This document shows, piece after piece, positions 1-6,664 of a stretch of 9,864 bases of DNA. Origin of the DNA: Oscillospiraceae bacterium (GTDB lineage Bacteria > Bacillota_A > Clostridia > Oscillospirales > Oscillospiraceae); the NCBI GenBank assembly GCA_017398105.1, contig JAFQHF010000132.1, positions 1 to 9,864 on the forward strand, given 5' to 3'. Numbering within the stretch: position 1 is the first letter of the stretch; each line of letters starts with the position of its first letter. A program made the position numbers and the translations under genes. The notes below the pieces were generated by a model, which did not search any database, had not been told where the DNA came from, and saw only the letters and a program-made list of their open reading frames with translations.

Positions 1-13
1 CTATCAGATTGAC

Positions 14-29
14 GCTTTTTTTGTTTTCA
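14..29 (+). terminator. probable 3' tail of an upstream intrinsic terminator (partial)
   Basis: A GC followed by seven T, G, four T, C, A. The same 16 bases occur at 787-802, where they form the end of a clear intrinsic terminator. By analogy this is the end of a terminator whose hairpin begins at or before the window edge; the upstream arm is not visible, so this rests on the resemblance alone. Confidence 0.4.
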
Positions 30-40
30 AAATCAATTTA

Positions 41-46
41 GGAGGA
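41..46 (+). promoter_or_regulatory. strong ribosome binding site for the 54-743 gene
   Basis: GGAGGA lies 7 bases before the ATG at 54 (the core GGAGG ends at 45). It fixes the start of the first gene. No convincing promoter can be placed in the 40 bases upstream. Confidence 0.7.
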
Positions 47-53
47 AAATACA

Positions 54-743
54 ATGAGCGTCCGCGCAGAGGAAAAGAAAAGATACTTCCAGGAAACCGC
101 CATTGCCCTACGGCGTGAAGGTTTCAAAGTCGAGCCGAGTGTCGGCGGCAGGCTTGCGGTCTGGCTGGATGACCACCCGCTCTGTGAGGTAGACCAGATC
201 GGCGGAATAACATACCGCAGTGACAACATCCCCACCCCGGAGTATGTGGCAGCAAAGGACAAGGTATACAGGATCGTCTGCAATACTGCCGAGTATATGA
301 AGCAGATGGAACAGGCCCCTCCCCTGAAGGTCAGCGACCTGCCGGACAGATACAAGGTGTTGGCTGACTTCAACGGTGTAGTGCTGGCAGGAGCACATGG
401 CAAGTATGGCGTGGAGTTCGTCACCTGGGACTGGGATCACGACCGCAAGGGTCTGTCCCACGGTCACTACTTCACCGGCAACTACGAGGGGGCCAAGCAG
501 GACTTTGCCACCCGCTCCGGCCTCATCCCCGAACAGCAGCTTTTCAAGGACGAACAGCTCATCGAGATCTACCGTTGCTGCGCAGACACCCTCGACGCAG
601 GCTTCGACCTGACCTACGAACAGGAAAAGTGCATCAAGAGCGTTCAGGAGCAGATCGAACACGGAATGCCTGATATCATGGACCGCATCAGAGAGCAGGA
701 TCAGCACACCGTGGAACCCTACAGCCAGGAACAGACCATGTAA
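54..743 (+). CDS. conserved mobile-element protein of unknown function
   Basis: A 229-residue soluble protein with no signal peptide or membrane segment. The start is ATG 54, set by a GGAGGA ribosome binding site 7 bases upstream. It has a charged N-terminal helix (1-22), a probable beta-rich part (24-56), a helix with Cys and Met around 65-88, and a central motif WDWDHDR (125-131) followed by GHYF (137-140). A helical C-terminal half has two adjacent Cys (175-176). The style of the central motif and of the C-terminal part matches hypothetical proteins I associate with clostridial conjugative elements, but I cannot name a domain. It stands apart from the next gene: a good intrinsic terminator follows 12 bases after the stop. 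The C-terminus ends in EQTM, loosely like the Gln/Met-rich tails of its neighbours. Function unknown; the reading frame itself is secure. Confidence 0.85.
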   Translation: MSVRAEEKKRYFQETAIALRREGFKVEPSVGGRLAVWLDDHPLCEVDQIGGITYRSDNIPTPEYVAAKDKVYRIVCNTAEYMKQMEQAPPLKVSDLPDRYKVLADFNGVVLAGAHGKYGVEFVTWDWDHDRKGLSHGHYFTGNYEGAKQDFATRSGLIPEQQLFKDEQLIEIYRCCADTLDAGFDLTYEQEKCIKSVQEQIEHGMPDIMDRIREQDQHTVEPYSQEQTM

Positions 744-755
744 CAACCAACGACA

Positions 756-795
756 AGCGCCGGAGTTTTAGCAATAAGACTCCGGCGCTTTTTTT
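756..795 (+). terminator. intrinsic (rho-independent) terminator
   Basis: A perfect 11-bp GC-rich stem (756-766 with 779-789, AGCGCCGGAGT / ACTCCGGCGCT) can be extended inward by a G-U and two A-U pairs to leave a six-base loop. It runs into seven T (789-795). It should end transcription of the 54-743 gene. Only 11 bases separate it from the SD of the next gene, so no full promoter fits between them. Confidence 0.9.
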
Positions 796-822
796 GTTTT
801 CACCGAAAGGAGCCAATCACCT

Positions 823-1521
823 ATGACACGTTACTTTATGCGGGATACCCCTCTGCGCCAGTTGGAACAGCAGATGATGACCCCGCCCAATTTCAAACCC
901 AGAGGTCACGGCCTGTATCATCCCGGATTCCGGTATACATCCAAGGATGTGGACTGCCGCTACTGCATGAGCTTCGACCGCAAGCACCCCTGTCCTCTGA
1001 GCCAGTGTCCCTACCTGGAAGAACGTATCGAGGCTGGAGCACTTGACCTGAATGAATTTGTTCAGGACTGCTTCTGTGCTGAATTGGGGCCGCAGCTCCA
1101 GAGCCGACTGCAAGAATACTTTAGTTGCCGCTCTGTCTGGTTCTTCCTTGGCGACGCACATCAGAAACGCTGGACACACTGGCGCAACCGCTACTACAAA
1201 ATGTCAGACCGCAACAAGGCCGCGCTATTTCTCCTCACTGCATACGAGGACATCTGGCGCAGGATCATTTGGAAATTTGACGAAAGCGGCTTTGACTTCC
1301 AATCTGTCCAGCTCTCCGGTATCCAGCCGGAGCTATACAGCGTCTACCAGGCGGCAAAAGCCATCGCAACGGGCAGCCGCAACATCACTACTGCCGATCT
1401 CGCATCTCCCGAATTGGTCACAGATGAGGCGTTCCAACTGATCATCTGCGCTCTGATTCTGGCCAAATACGGAGATGTGATTTTGAATTTAGAAAGAAAG
1501 ACAGGTGATATCAAGCAATGA
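823..1521 (+). CDS. unknown protein with a four-Cys putative metal-binding motif
   Basis: A 232-residue protein starting at ATG 823, with AAGGAG (807-812) 10 bases upstream. Its N-terminal third has four cysteines spaced C-x2-C-x8-C-x4-C (Cys45, 48, 57, 62), within DCRYC and CPLSQCPYLEERI, which looks like a small zinc-binding knuckle. Two further Cys (83, 85) follow. The middle holds aromatic and basic stretches (FFLGDAHQKRW, 118 onward; WRNRYYKM) and the C-terminal half is mostly predicted helix, ending in a hydrophobic helix (LIICALILAKYG) that looks like protein core rather than membrane. I recognise the general pattern from hypothetical proteins of clostridial conjugative elements, but I know no assigned role. 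The stop overlaps the start of the next gene (ATGA at 1518-1521), so the two are probably translationally coupled. It is the first gene after the terminator at 756-795. Confidence 0.85.
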   Translation: MTRYFMRDTPLRQLEQQMMTPPNFKPRGHGLYHPGFRYTSKDVDCRYCMSFDRKHPCPLSQCPYLEERIEAGALDLNEFVQDCFCAELGPQLQSRLQEYFSCRSVWFFLGDAHQKRWTHWRNRYYKMSDRNKAALFLLTAYEDIWRRIIWKFDESGFDFQSVQLSGIQPELYSVYQAAKAIATGSRNITTADLASPELVTDEAFQLIICALILAKYGDVILNLERKTGDIKQ

Positions 1522-2717
1522 TGCAAGCAGTATTGAGCAACGCCGCTCACCCGGAATACGGTGTTGCGACTATCCCGTTCCCCATTCCCAGAGAACAGTT
1601 CGACCAATGTATCGAGCTGGTGGAAGCACTGGAGATCGGCAATGCTTCCGCCAGGGACTGTCATGTGGATGAGATCCGAAGCGCATGGCCTGTGCTGAAC
1701 CGACTGGAGGACGATGTGGTCAATCTGGACGAGCTGGATTATCTGGCAAAGCGGCTGGACAGCTTCGATGTGGGCGAGGCCGCACAGTTTCAGGCCATGG
1801 CCGAGAAGCTGGATCTGACCGACATGAAAGACCTCATCAACCTGACCTTCTGCTGTCAGGAAACCACAGTTATCACAGACTTCTCTGACCTGGGAGCCGT
1901 TGGCCGTGACCACTATATGAACACCCACGGCGGCTGTGCCAGCATACAGGAGCTGGAGGAACTGGACGGAGAAGAAACCGCCATCCTGCTGATCGACGGC
2001 GGTGGAGGCACTGTGACCCGCTACGGCGTGGTTTACGACAACGGCATGAAGCTGGACCAGTCCTATGACGGAAGGTACTTCCCGGCATACCTCTATGAGC
2101 CGCCCATGCTTATGGTGGCGCTGACCTCCAGTCAGGAGCCGGAGGATACCAAGAACATCACTTGGCTCTATCTCCCCGCAGCCAAAGGCCAGATCGAGCG
2201 TGCCATGGCCCGCTCCGGCATCGCAGACCCGGAGGATATGCGCTTCCGGTTTGCCGAGAGCATGTTCCCAGACGAAGTGGATGCTGCGCTGGACTTCCGG
2301 TATGAGGGCATCTTCGAGCTCAACGAGCTGGCACAGGCCGTGGATAAGCTCTCTATGGATGACCGAAAAAAGCTGGGTGCTGTGGTGGCCATGGCCGAGC
2401 CGGAATACGCCATGCAGATCCGCCATCTGGAAGAAAACCTGGACCAATTCGAGTTTGCGCCCGGTGTCCATACCCCTGCGGAGTACGGCAAGTTCATGAT
2501 CCAGGAATCCGGTCACTTTGAGTATGACCCCAATCTGGATGAGTTCTACGACTACGAAAAGTACGGCCTGCAGCGCATAGAACAGCAGTCCGGTATGTTC
2601 ACTGACCGGGGCTATATCTCTTATCACGGCACGATGAATCTGGGGGAATTGATGATGGAAGATCCTGCGGAAAGCTACCAGCAGGAGCAGGGCTTTCAAA
2701 TGGGAGGCATGGCATGA
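1518..2717 (+). CDS. ArdA-like antirestriction protein, double module
   Basis: A 399-residue, strongly acidic protein. ArdA proteins are elongated DNA mimics that bind and inhibit type I restriction enzymes in the cytoplasm, and they usually have about 165-180 residues; this one has two modules of that size (about 1-178 and 195-371). Each has a beta-rich start, then a conserved helix (NLDELDYLAKRLDSF at 69-83; ELNELAQAVDKL at 267-278), an acidic helical middle and a closing Gly/Tyr-rich part. The second module ends like Tn916-type ArdA: a DY-x2-YG element (DYEKYG, 345-350), then a glycine strand (DRGYISY). The assignment rests on this pattern recalled from ArdA, not on a search. ATG 1518 overlaps the previous stop; AGGTGAT (1503-1509) lies 8 bases upstream, and a second in-frame ATG sits at 1521. 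The last residues (QMGGMA) are encoded by the SD of the next gene, which begins inside the stop codon (ATGA). Confidence 0.8.
   Translation: MMQAVLSNAAHPEYGVATIPFPIPREQFDQCIELVEALEIGNASARDCHVDEIRSAWPVLNRLEDDVVNLDELDYLAKRLDSFDVGEAAQFQAMAEKLDLTDMKDLINLTFCCQETTVITDFSDLGAVGRDHYMNTHGGCASIQELEELDGEETAILLIDGGGGTVTRYGVVYDNGMKLDQSYDGRYFPAYLYEPPMLMVALTSSQEPEDTKNITWLYLPAAKGQIERAMARSGIADPEDMRFRFAESMFPDEVDAALDFRYEGIFELNELAQAVDKLSMDDRKKLGAVVAMAEPEYAMQIRHLEENLDQFEFAPGVHTPAEYGKFMIQESGHFEYDPNLDEFYDYEKYGLQRIEQQSGMFTDRGYISYHGTMNLGELMMEDPAESYQQEQGFQMGGMA
2697..2711 (+). repeat. junction repeat CARATGGGAGGNATG, copy 1
   Basis: This sequence encodes Q-M-G-G-M at the end of the 1518-2717 gene and contains the SD GGGAGG (2702-2707), 6 bases before the next start at 2714. 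The same 15-base pattern ends three other genes of the cluster. Confidence 0.85.
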
Positions 2718-3826
2718 TACGACTGAAGCTCTCCAACAAAAGCGCAAACGAGGGGATCAACCTCGACCTGCCTGCCACCCCCGCAGAAATAGGCGAAGCG
2801 TTCTCGTGGTTTGAACGAATCGGCGTTGACCTCTCTGCCGTCCGCATCGCAGGTGTGAACAGTCCCGTCCCTACCCTTGGGCAGTATATCCTTCGTACTG
2901 ATATCCACGATCCCGGACAGATGAAAATGCTGAACGAGCTGGCAGATTCTATCGCGCAGATGGATGACCGGGAGTGGAACATTTTCGCCGGAGCGCTGGA
3001 TGCGGAAAGCATCAATGGTCTGGGCGATGTTCTACAGCTCTCCAAGCGGCTGGATGACTATATCATCCTTCCTAATGTCAAGACGGACACCGAGCTGGGA
3101 CGCATTCTGGTGGATACCGGATACAAAAACTTCCCCGAAGCCGTACAGCCCTATCTGGACTACCGTGCCATTGGCGCAGAGTACTATGCCGAGAACGGTG
3201 GCGCATACGGCCCCGGTGGATATGTCCGGCGCAAAAGCTCACTGGAACAGGGGCAGGAACGCAGAAACGCCTTGATCACGCTCCATCTGACCACCCAGCA
3301 GGCTGAATGCCGCCTTGTGCTTCCCGCAGAGGAAGAAGAACTGGAGCAGGCCAAGGAGCGACTGGGAATCGAACATTTCACCGAAGCCACCATCACCCAA
3401 GTAGAGTTCGGCAAGCCCTATATGGATGACCTGATTCCCAAGGACTGTATCTGCGTAGAGGATGCAAACGAGCTGGCTCTGGCTATCGAGGAGTTTTGGC
3501 AGAGAGATGGTGAGTTTCTGAAATTCCTTGCCGTTCTCTCTATGGAACAGCCGGAAACCATGTCGAATGTGCTCCGATTCGCCATCAACCTGGATGACTA
3601 CGAGCGTATCACCGAGGGCACCTATGAGTACGGACAGACAGTTCTGCGCCGCCATGGTGCCGACGATGAATTGCTGGAGGCCATGGATGGATATATGGAC
3701 TTTGAAAAGCTGGGCGAAGATGCCATGGTGGAGGACGGTGTCCGTCAGACCGAGTTCGGTCTCATCCGCAGGTGCAGTACCCCTTTTCCTGAAGAAACAC
3801 AATCGATGCAGATGGGAGGAATGTAA
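2714..3826 (+). CDS. ArdA-like antirestriction protein, double module
   Basis: A 370-residue acidic protein, probably a second DNA-mimic antirestriction factor. Module 1 (about 1-172) starts with a strand and an LPATPAE segment (19-25), followed by MLNELADSIAQM (72-83), RLDDY (112-116), TDTELGRILVDTG (124-136) and YLDYRAIGAEY (147-157). That last block closely parallels the NYIDYQAYG region recalled from Tn916 ArdA. Module 2 (about 187-353) repeats the order: LVLPAEEEEL, ANELALAIEEF (251-261), NLDDY (292-296), YMDFEKLGED (327-336), then a closing strand. The start is ATG 2714, overlapping the previous stop as ATGA, with GGGAGG 6 bases upstream. The C-terminus MQMGGM is encoded by the SD of the following small gene. 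It is a diverged paralogue of the genes at 1518-2717 and 5463-6641, sharing module architecture rather than close identity. Exact targets cannot be read from the sequence. Confidence 0.8.
   Translation: MIRLKLSNKSANEGINLDLPATPAEIGEAFSWFERIGVDLSAVRIAGVNSPVPTLGQYILRTDIHDPGQMKMLNELADSIAQMDDREWNIFAGALDAESINGLGDVLQLSKRLDDYIILPNVKTDTELGRILVDTGYKNFPEAVQPYLDYRAIGAEYYAENGGAYGPGGYVRRKSSLEQGQERRNALITLHLTTQQAECRLVLPAEEEELEQAKERLGIEHFTEATITQVEFGKPYMDDLIPKDCICVEDANELALAIEEFWQRDGEFLKFLAVLSMEQPETMSNVLRFAINLDDYERITEGTYEYGQTVLRRHGADDELLEAMDGYMDFEKLGEDAMVEDGVRQTEFGLIRRCSTPFPEETQSMQMGGM
3809..3823 (+). repeat. junction repeat CARATGGGAGGNATG, copy 2
   Basis: It encodes QMGGM at the end of the 2714-3826 gene and carries GGGAGG (3814-3819), 7 bases before ATG 3827. 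That position is strong evidence that the small reading frame at 3827 is translated. Confidence 0.85.
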
Positions 3827-3940
3827 ATGAAGAAGAAAATCATCATCGCGCTGGCATCGCTGGCGGCAGTCGGAGCTGCCATCGCAGGTTATCTCCACTT
3901 CTCCGGCAACCGCTCTTTTGGTCATAGCTATTTCCACTAA
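3827..3940 (+). CDS. small membrane or secreted peptide, 37 residues
   Basis: A 37-codon reading frame. ATG 3827 comes directly after the stop of the preceding gene (TAA 3824-3826), with GGGAGG 7 bases upstream, and the frame ends at TAA 3938-3940. The product begins MKKK, continues with a hydrophobic stretch of about 17 residues (III to AIA, roughly 5-20) and ends in a polar, aromatic and His-containing tail of 17 residues (GYLHFSG near 21-27; last residues SYFH). This is either a single-pass small membrane protein with its tail outside, or a signal peptide with a possible AIA|G cleavage releasing a short peptide. It lacks a lipobox Cys. It lies inside the antirestriction run and shares the same junction element, so it belongs to the operon. 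I do not recognise the family. Possible roles include a membrane regulator, an exclusion-type factor or a signalling peptide; none is shown by the sequence. Confidence 0.65.
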   Translation: MKKKIIIALASLAAVGAAIAGYLHFSGNRSFGHSYFH

Positions 3941-3972
3941 GCTGTGGTATGTTATGTAGCTATACCCAGAGA

Positions 3973-3980
3973 AAGAGGTG
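3973..3980 (+). promoter_or_regulatory. ribosome binding site that sets the start at 3987
   Basis: AAGAGGTG lies 6 bases before ATG 3987. The in-frame GTG at 3978 sits inside this SD and so is an unlikely start codon. Confidence 0.65.
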
Positions 3981-3986
3981 AAAACA

Positions 3987-4484
3987 ATGCAGAAAAACAA
4001 AAACGAAGTAAATAACCCCAAGTTTGAGATCAGGCCAGCTTCTTCTGAGGAAGCTGGCCTTTTCTATGCCCAGCATCCCGCGGAGGATGAGCGGCTTGGC
4101 TGCATCGGTCACATCCGCATGGACTTCGGGCGAAACGGCAATGAGTTTTGGCACACATGGTGGCCCAGGGGTCCTGAAGAATGGAACAGCCCCGCATTCA
4201 AGGCCGAGCTTCAGGAGGTGGTGGATGAGCTTCGGCAGAGCGTGCTGAAAAACCGCACTGCCATGGAGCGCTTCTGCTATGGTCACGGTGGGAAGATCAA
4301 CGGCGGCTATGTGCAAAACTATGGCTATGTGGTGGAAACTGAACATTACCGCTACTGCCTGCGGTGTAACCCCTCGCCGGGTGACTACAATGGTTATCTG
4401 ACGGCCTATGACCTGGACATCCAGCGTCATAACATGGAGCAGGAACAGCCTGACCAAGGTATGCAGATGGGAGGTATGGCATGA
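3987..4484 (+). CDS. unknown mobile-element protein with FWHTWW motif
   Basis: A 165-residue protein. The start is ATG 3987 rather than GTG 3978, because the latter lies within the SD. The first 15 residues are polar and probably disordered. A conserved-looking core follows: [13 protein letters not shown] (36-48) and NEFWHTWWP (52-60), then a helix ([15 protein letters not shown], 70-84), a Cys (97), a Gly-rich turn ([10 protein letters not shown]) and [17 protein letters not shown] (121-137) with a Cys-x2-Cys. The DFG..G..F..TWW and RPGDY-like blocks resemble a family I associate with conjugative elements and phages of Firmicutes, but I cannot give it a name or role. The C-terminal tail QMGGMA is encoded by the SD of the next gene, whose ATG overlaps the stop (ATGA). 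A terminator-like hairpin lies within codons 16-24 (4033-4063). Confidence 0.8.
   Translation: MQKNKNEVNNPKFEIRPASSEEAGLFYAQHPAEDERLGCIGHIRMDFGRNGNEFWHTWWPRGPEEWNSPAFKAELQEVVDELRQSVLKNRTAMERFCYGHGGKINGGYVQNYGYVVETEHYRYCLRCNPSPGDYNGYLTAYDLDIQRHNMEQEQPDQGMQMGGMA
4033..4063 (+). other. terminator-like hairpin inside the start of the 3987-4484 gene
   Basis: A perfect 10-bp inverted repeat, GGCCAGCTTC (4033-4042) with GAAGCTGGCC (4050-4059), has a 7-base loop and is followed by TTTTCT. It looks like an intrinsic terminator or attenuator, but it lies 46 bases inside a reading frame. It could attenuate the distal genes when translation is weak, or be a chance product of Glu/Ala/Ser codons. Confidence 0.5.
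4464..4478 (+). repeat. junction repeat CARATGGGAGGNATG, copy 3
   Basis: It encodes QMGGM at the end of the 3987-4484 gene and carries GGGAGG (4469-4474), 6 bases before ATG 4481. It differs from copies 2 and 4 only at the N position. Confidence 0.85.
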
Positions 4485-5470
4485 ACACGATTTCGAGAGA
4501 ATGGCTGGAGTTTCTGCGTGAGCAGTATCCCAAGGGCTCCCGCATCAAGCTCAGAGAGATGCAAGATTCCCACGACCCGGTCCCTCCCGGCACCATGGGA
4601 ACGCTGGATCATATCGACGATGCAGGCCATTTCCACATGAAATGGGACAATGGCAGGACGCTCAGTCTCGTCATCGGTGAGGACAGCTTCTCCGTTCTGC
4701 CGCCCGAACCCACCACCATGAAGCTGTATATGCCCCTGACGGCAGATGCCTACTATTACAACGAGTACGGCGACATGGAGGATGAAAGCTATCCGATGGA
4801 CGGCAGAGAGCTTCGCTCTTATGAGGGAGCGATCCTGAAAGCACTGATCAACAACCGTATGCCGGAGGAAAGTGAAAGTGGCATCATGCACTGGTACGAC
4901 GGCAACGACTCCGTGGAAGCCAAAGTCAAGTCCGTGGTGTTTACCGTCGAGGAGCGTGAGGGCAAGCTCTGGGGCGTAGCCGAATGCCGAGTCGTGGGTG
5001 ACCTCACCCCGGATGAGCTGTCCACCCTGAAGGAGTATATCACCGGGCAGGCATCGGACGGTTGGGGCGAGGGCTTCGAGCAGCGTGAGATCGACATCGG
5101 TGACGGTGACATGTATGTTCATCTCTGGAACGACAATGATGACTGGGATGTTCGCACCGAGGAGGAATGCTTCGGCCCCAAGCTGGCAGAAGGTCTGCCG
5201 GAAATGTGCTTCTCTGTTCTCCCTGACACCGGCGCGCTGATTTGTATCAAGCGCGGAGAAAGCGGCTACTATCCTTCGGATTGGAGTACAGGTAATAGAG
5301 AGCGCAACATCCAAATCAGAGATGATGCCAATGAGAGCATGGGAGTCACAGATGCCCAGCGCAAGGCCATGGAAGCAGGCTCAATGTTTGGCTGGAATGT
5401 CCCCGGCGCTGACCCAGCCAAGTACCAGGAGCAGGAAGCCCCGCAGATGGGAGGAATGACCCTTGGATAA
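4481..5470 (+). CDS. DUF4314-domain protein with a long C-terminal extension
   Basis: A 329-residue protein. Residues 4-75 are recognisable as DUF4314, a small beta-barrel-like domain of unknown function common in Firmicutes mobile elements: [31 protein letters not shown], a MKWDNGRTL strand and GEDSF. Residues 80-226 form a second, acidic region ([56 protein letters not shown]). Residues 238-313 form a third block ending in [20 protein letters not shown], a pattern I have seen in other element-borne proteins. DUF4314 proteins are often near 70-80 residues alone, so this is a multi-domain version. The start is ATG 4481, overlapping the previous stop (ATGA), with GGGAGG 6 bases upstream. The end carries QMGGM plus TLG, and overlaps the next gene's TTG start by 8 bases. 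No function is known. Confidence 0.85.
   Translation: MNTISREWLEFLREQYPKGSRIKLREMQDSHDPVPPGTMGTLDHIDDAGHFHMKWDNGRTLSLVIGEDSFSVLPPEPTTMKLYMPLTADAYYYNEYGDMEDESYPMDGRELRSYEGAILKALINNRMPEESESGIMHWYDGNDSVEAKVKSVVFTVEEREGKLWGVAECRVVGDLTPDELSTLKEYITGQASDGWGEGFEQREIDIGDGDMYVHLWNDNDDWDVRTEEECFGPKLAEGLPEMCFSVLPDTGALICIKRGESGYYPSDWSTGNRERNIQIRDDANESMGVTDAQRKAMEAGSMFGWNVPGADPAKYQEQEAPQMGGMTLG
5444..5458 (+). repeat. junction repeat CARATGGGAGGNATG, copy 4
   Basis: It encodes QMGGM near the end of the 4481-5470 gene and supplies GGGAGG (5449-5454), 8 bases before the TTG start at 5463. The ATG inside the repeat (5456) opens only a four-codon frame, so TTG 5463 is the working start. Confidence 0.85.
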
Positions 5471-6641
5471 AGTCTTCCGCGTGGAACTGTCCGGGGGCAA
5501 CCGAAGATACTGCGAACTGGACTTGCCGGCGACCAATTATGAGATGCTGGATGCGCTGGAGCGCCTGCAGCTCAAACCCGGTGATAAACCGGATTGGGAG
5601 ATCATTGAGCATACCGGCTTCCAATTCCTCCATGTGCATCTGACCGGAGAATGCGACCTGTACCAGCTCAACGCTCTGGCCACCCGCCTTGGGCAGATGA
5701 ACAGCAGCGACAAAATCGCCTTCGAAGGTCTATTCAATATGGAGGTGGCCAAGAAATACGGACCCATCTCCATCGCCACCATGGTCGACCTTGCTTACAG
5801 CACCGACTGCTGTCATGTGGTCGAGGGCGTGACCACCGATGCGCAGCTCGGTGAGTTCTACGCGGAGAACGGCTTTATGCCGGAGCTGGATGCTTTGCCG
5901 GACGGCGTATTCCAACTGCTGGATTTTGATAAGCTGGGCGAAAAGATGCGCATTGAAGATGGCGGCATTCTGGTCAACCGGGGCTATGTGTCACCGCACG
6001 CCGATATGAAGCAGGTCTATGATACCCTGACCCTTGTACCCCAGCCCCCGGATTATGCCTTCCGACTGCTCATCGGCAGATACCCCTTCGAAACCAACGA
6101 CCAGCCGGAGAAGCAAGTAGCCCTGACACTCCCCGCCACACCGGATGAACTGGCTGACGCTCTGAACGCCTGCGGTGCCGCATCCTGGGATGAGGTGGTC
6201 TTCCAGACCGAGGACAGCGCAGTCCCTCACATTCTGGACAAGCTGGACAGCGACGGCATCGAGGAGATCAACGAACTGGCGCAGGCGATCCAGTACCGGG
6301 CGAAACGTTCTGAGCTGACCAAGCTGAAAGCTGTCCTCCACGCTTCCGACTGCCACAGCATCCATGCCGCCACCTATATCGCGGAGAATCTGGATGACTA
6401 CCTGTACGAGCCTGACCAGCGCACCGCCGAAGAAGTTGCTATGGAGGAACTTCGCTTCGTGGTAGATGAGCAGTCCCTTGCCACCCTGCAAAAGCACGTC
6501 AACCTCTTCAACTACGGTATGGATGTGATCAGAGAATCCAATGCCATGATGACACCCTATGGACTGGCACTGCGCAGAGATGGCGAGATGCTTCTCTCCC
6601 TCGATGAAACTCCTTCCCAGGGAGGGATGCAAATGCAATAA
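5463..6641 (+). CDS. ArdA-like antirestriction protein, double module (TTG start)
   Basis: A 392-residue acidic protein, the third double-module ArdA-like protein here. Module 1 (about 4-178): [15 protein letters not shown] (18-32), [13 protein letters not shown] (67-79), [14 protein letters not shown] (124-137), then [17 protein letters not shown] (152-168) and NRGYVS. Module 2 (about 197-373): [16 protein letters not shown] (219-234), [10 protein letters not shown] (267-276), [10 protein letters not shown] (308-317), [13 protein letters not shown] (347-359) and a closing strand. The recurring LPAT-x2-E, ELN-x-LA, LDDY and DY/DF-x2-LG elements match the gene at 2714-3826. The presumed role is inhibition of type I restriction by DNA mimicry. 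The start is TTG 5463: the SD GGGAGG is 8 bases upstream, the next in-frame ATG would cut off the first conserved strand, and the ATG at 5456 is out of frame. The tail SQGGMQMQ is a degenerate version of the MGGM tail with no gene at the expected distance. A terminator follows. Confidence 0.8.
   Translation: MDKVFRVELSGGNRRYCELDLPATNYEMLDALERLQLKPGDKPDWEIIEHTGFQFLHVHLTGECDLYQLNALATRLGQMNSSDKIAFEGLFNMEVAKKYGPISIATMVDLAYSTDCCHVVEGVTTDAQLGEFYAENGFMPELDALPDGVFQLLDFDKLGEKMRIEDGGILVNRGYVSPHADMKQVYDTLTLVPQPPDYAFRLLIGRYPFETNDQPEKQVALTLPATPDELADALNACGAASWDEVVFQTEDSAVPHILDKLDSDGIEEINELAQAIQYRAKRSELTKLKAVLHASDCHSIHAATYIAENLDDYLYEPDQRTAEEVAMEELRFVVDEQSLATLQKHVNLFNYGMDVIRESNAMMTPYGLALRRDGEMLLSLDETPSQGGMQMQ
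6618..6629 (+). repeat. degenerate junction repeat (copy 5, orphan)
   Basis: CAGGGAGGGATG encodes Q-G-G-M at the end of the 5463-6641 gene. It keeps an SD-like GGGAGG but lacks the ATG before it seen in the other copies, and no reading frame starts downstream at a usable distance. It may be a relic of a former downstream gene or a tail kept for its protein sequence. Confidence 0.5.
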
Positions 6642-6664
6642 ATCGAAAATCAAATACGACTATA

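Noticed and set aside
9..40. Possible promoter with TTGACG at 9-14
   Set aside because: The -35-like hexamer is good but nothing close to TATAAT lies 16-18 bases downstream, and the spacer is the T-rich tail of a terminator-like sequence.
1344..2747. Long minus-strand open frame (467 codons) opposite the first ArdA-like gene
   Set aside because: The plus-strand gene has recognisable modules, SDs and stop-start overlaps on both sides. The minus-strand product is His/Val/Leu-rich without any known motif, which is typical of the shadow of a GC-rich gene.
2714..3826. The genes at 1518 and 2714 as one gene split by a frameshift
   Set aside because: Each has its own SD, a complete pair of modules and an ATGA overlap, so they are two coupled genes rather than a broken one.
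3941..3972. Possible extended -10 (TGG-TATGTT, 3945-3953) before the 3987 gene
   Set aside because: No -35 at the right distance. The short gap and co-directional genes fit read-through better.
3978..3986. GTG 3978 as the start of the FWHTWW protein
   Set aside because: The GTG is part of the AAGAGGTG ribosome binding site that serves ATG 3987.
3239..4021. Minus-strand open frame spanning the end of the second ArdA-like gene and the small peptide gene
   Set aside because: It crosses two supported plus-strand genes and has no plausible domain or start signal.
4427..5314. Minus-strand open frame opposite the DUF4314 gene
   Set aside because: It has no SD or recognisable domain and is fully opposite a well-supported gene; treated as a shadow.
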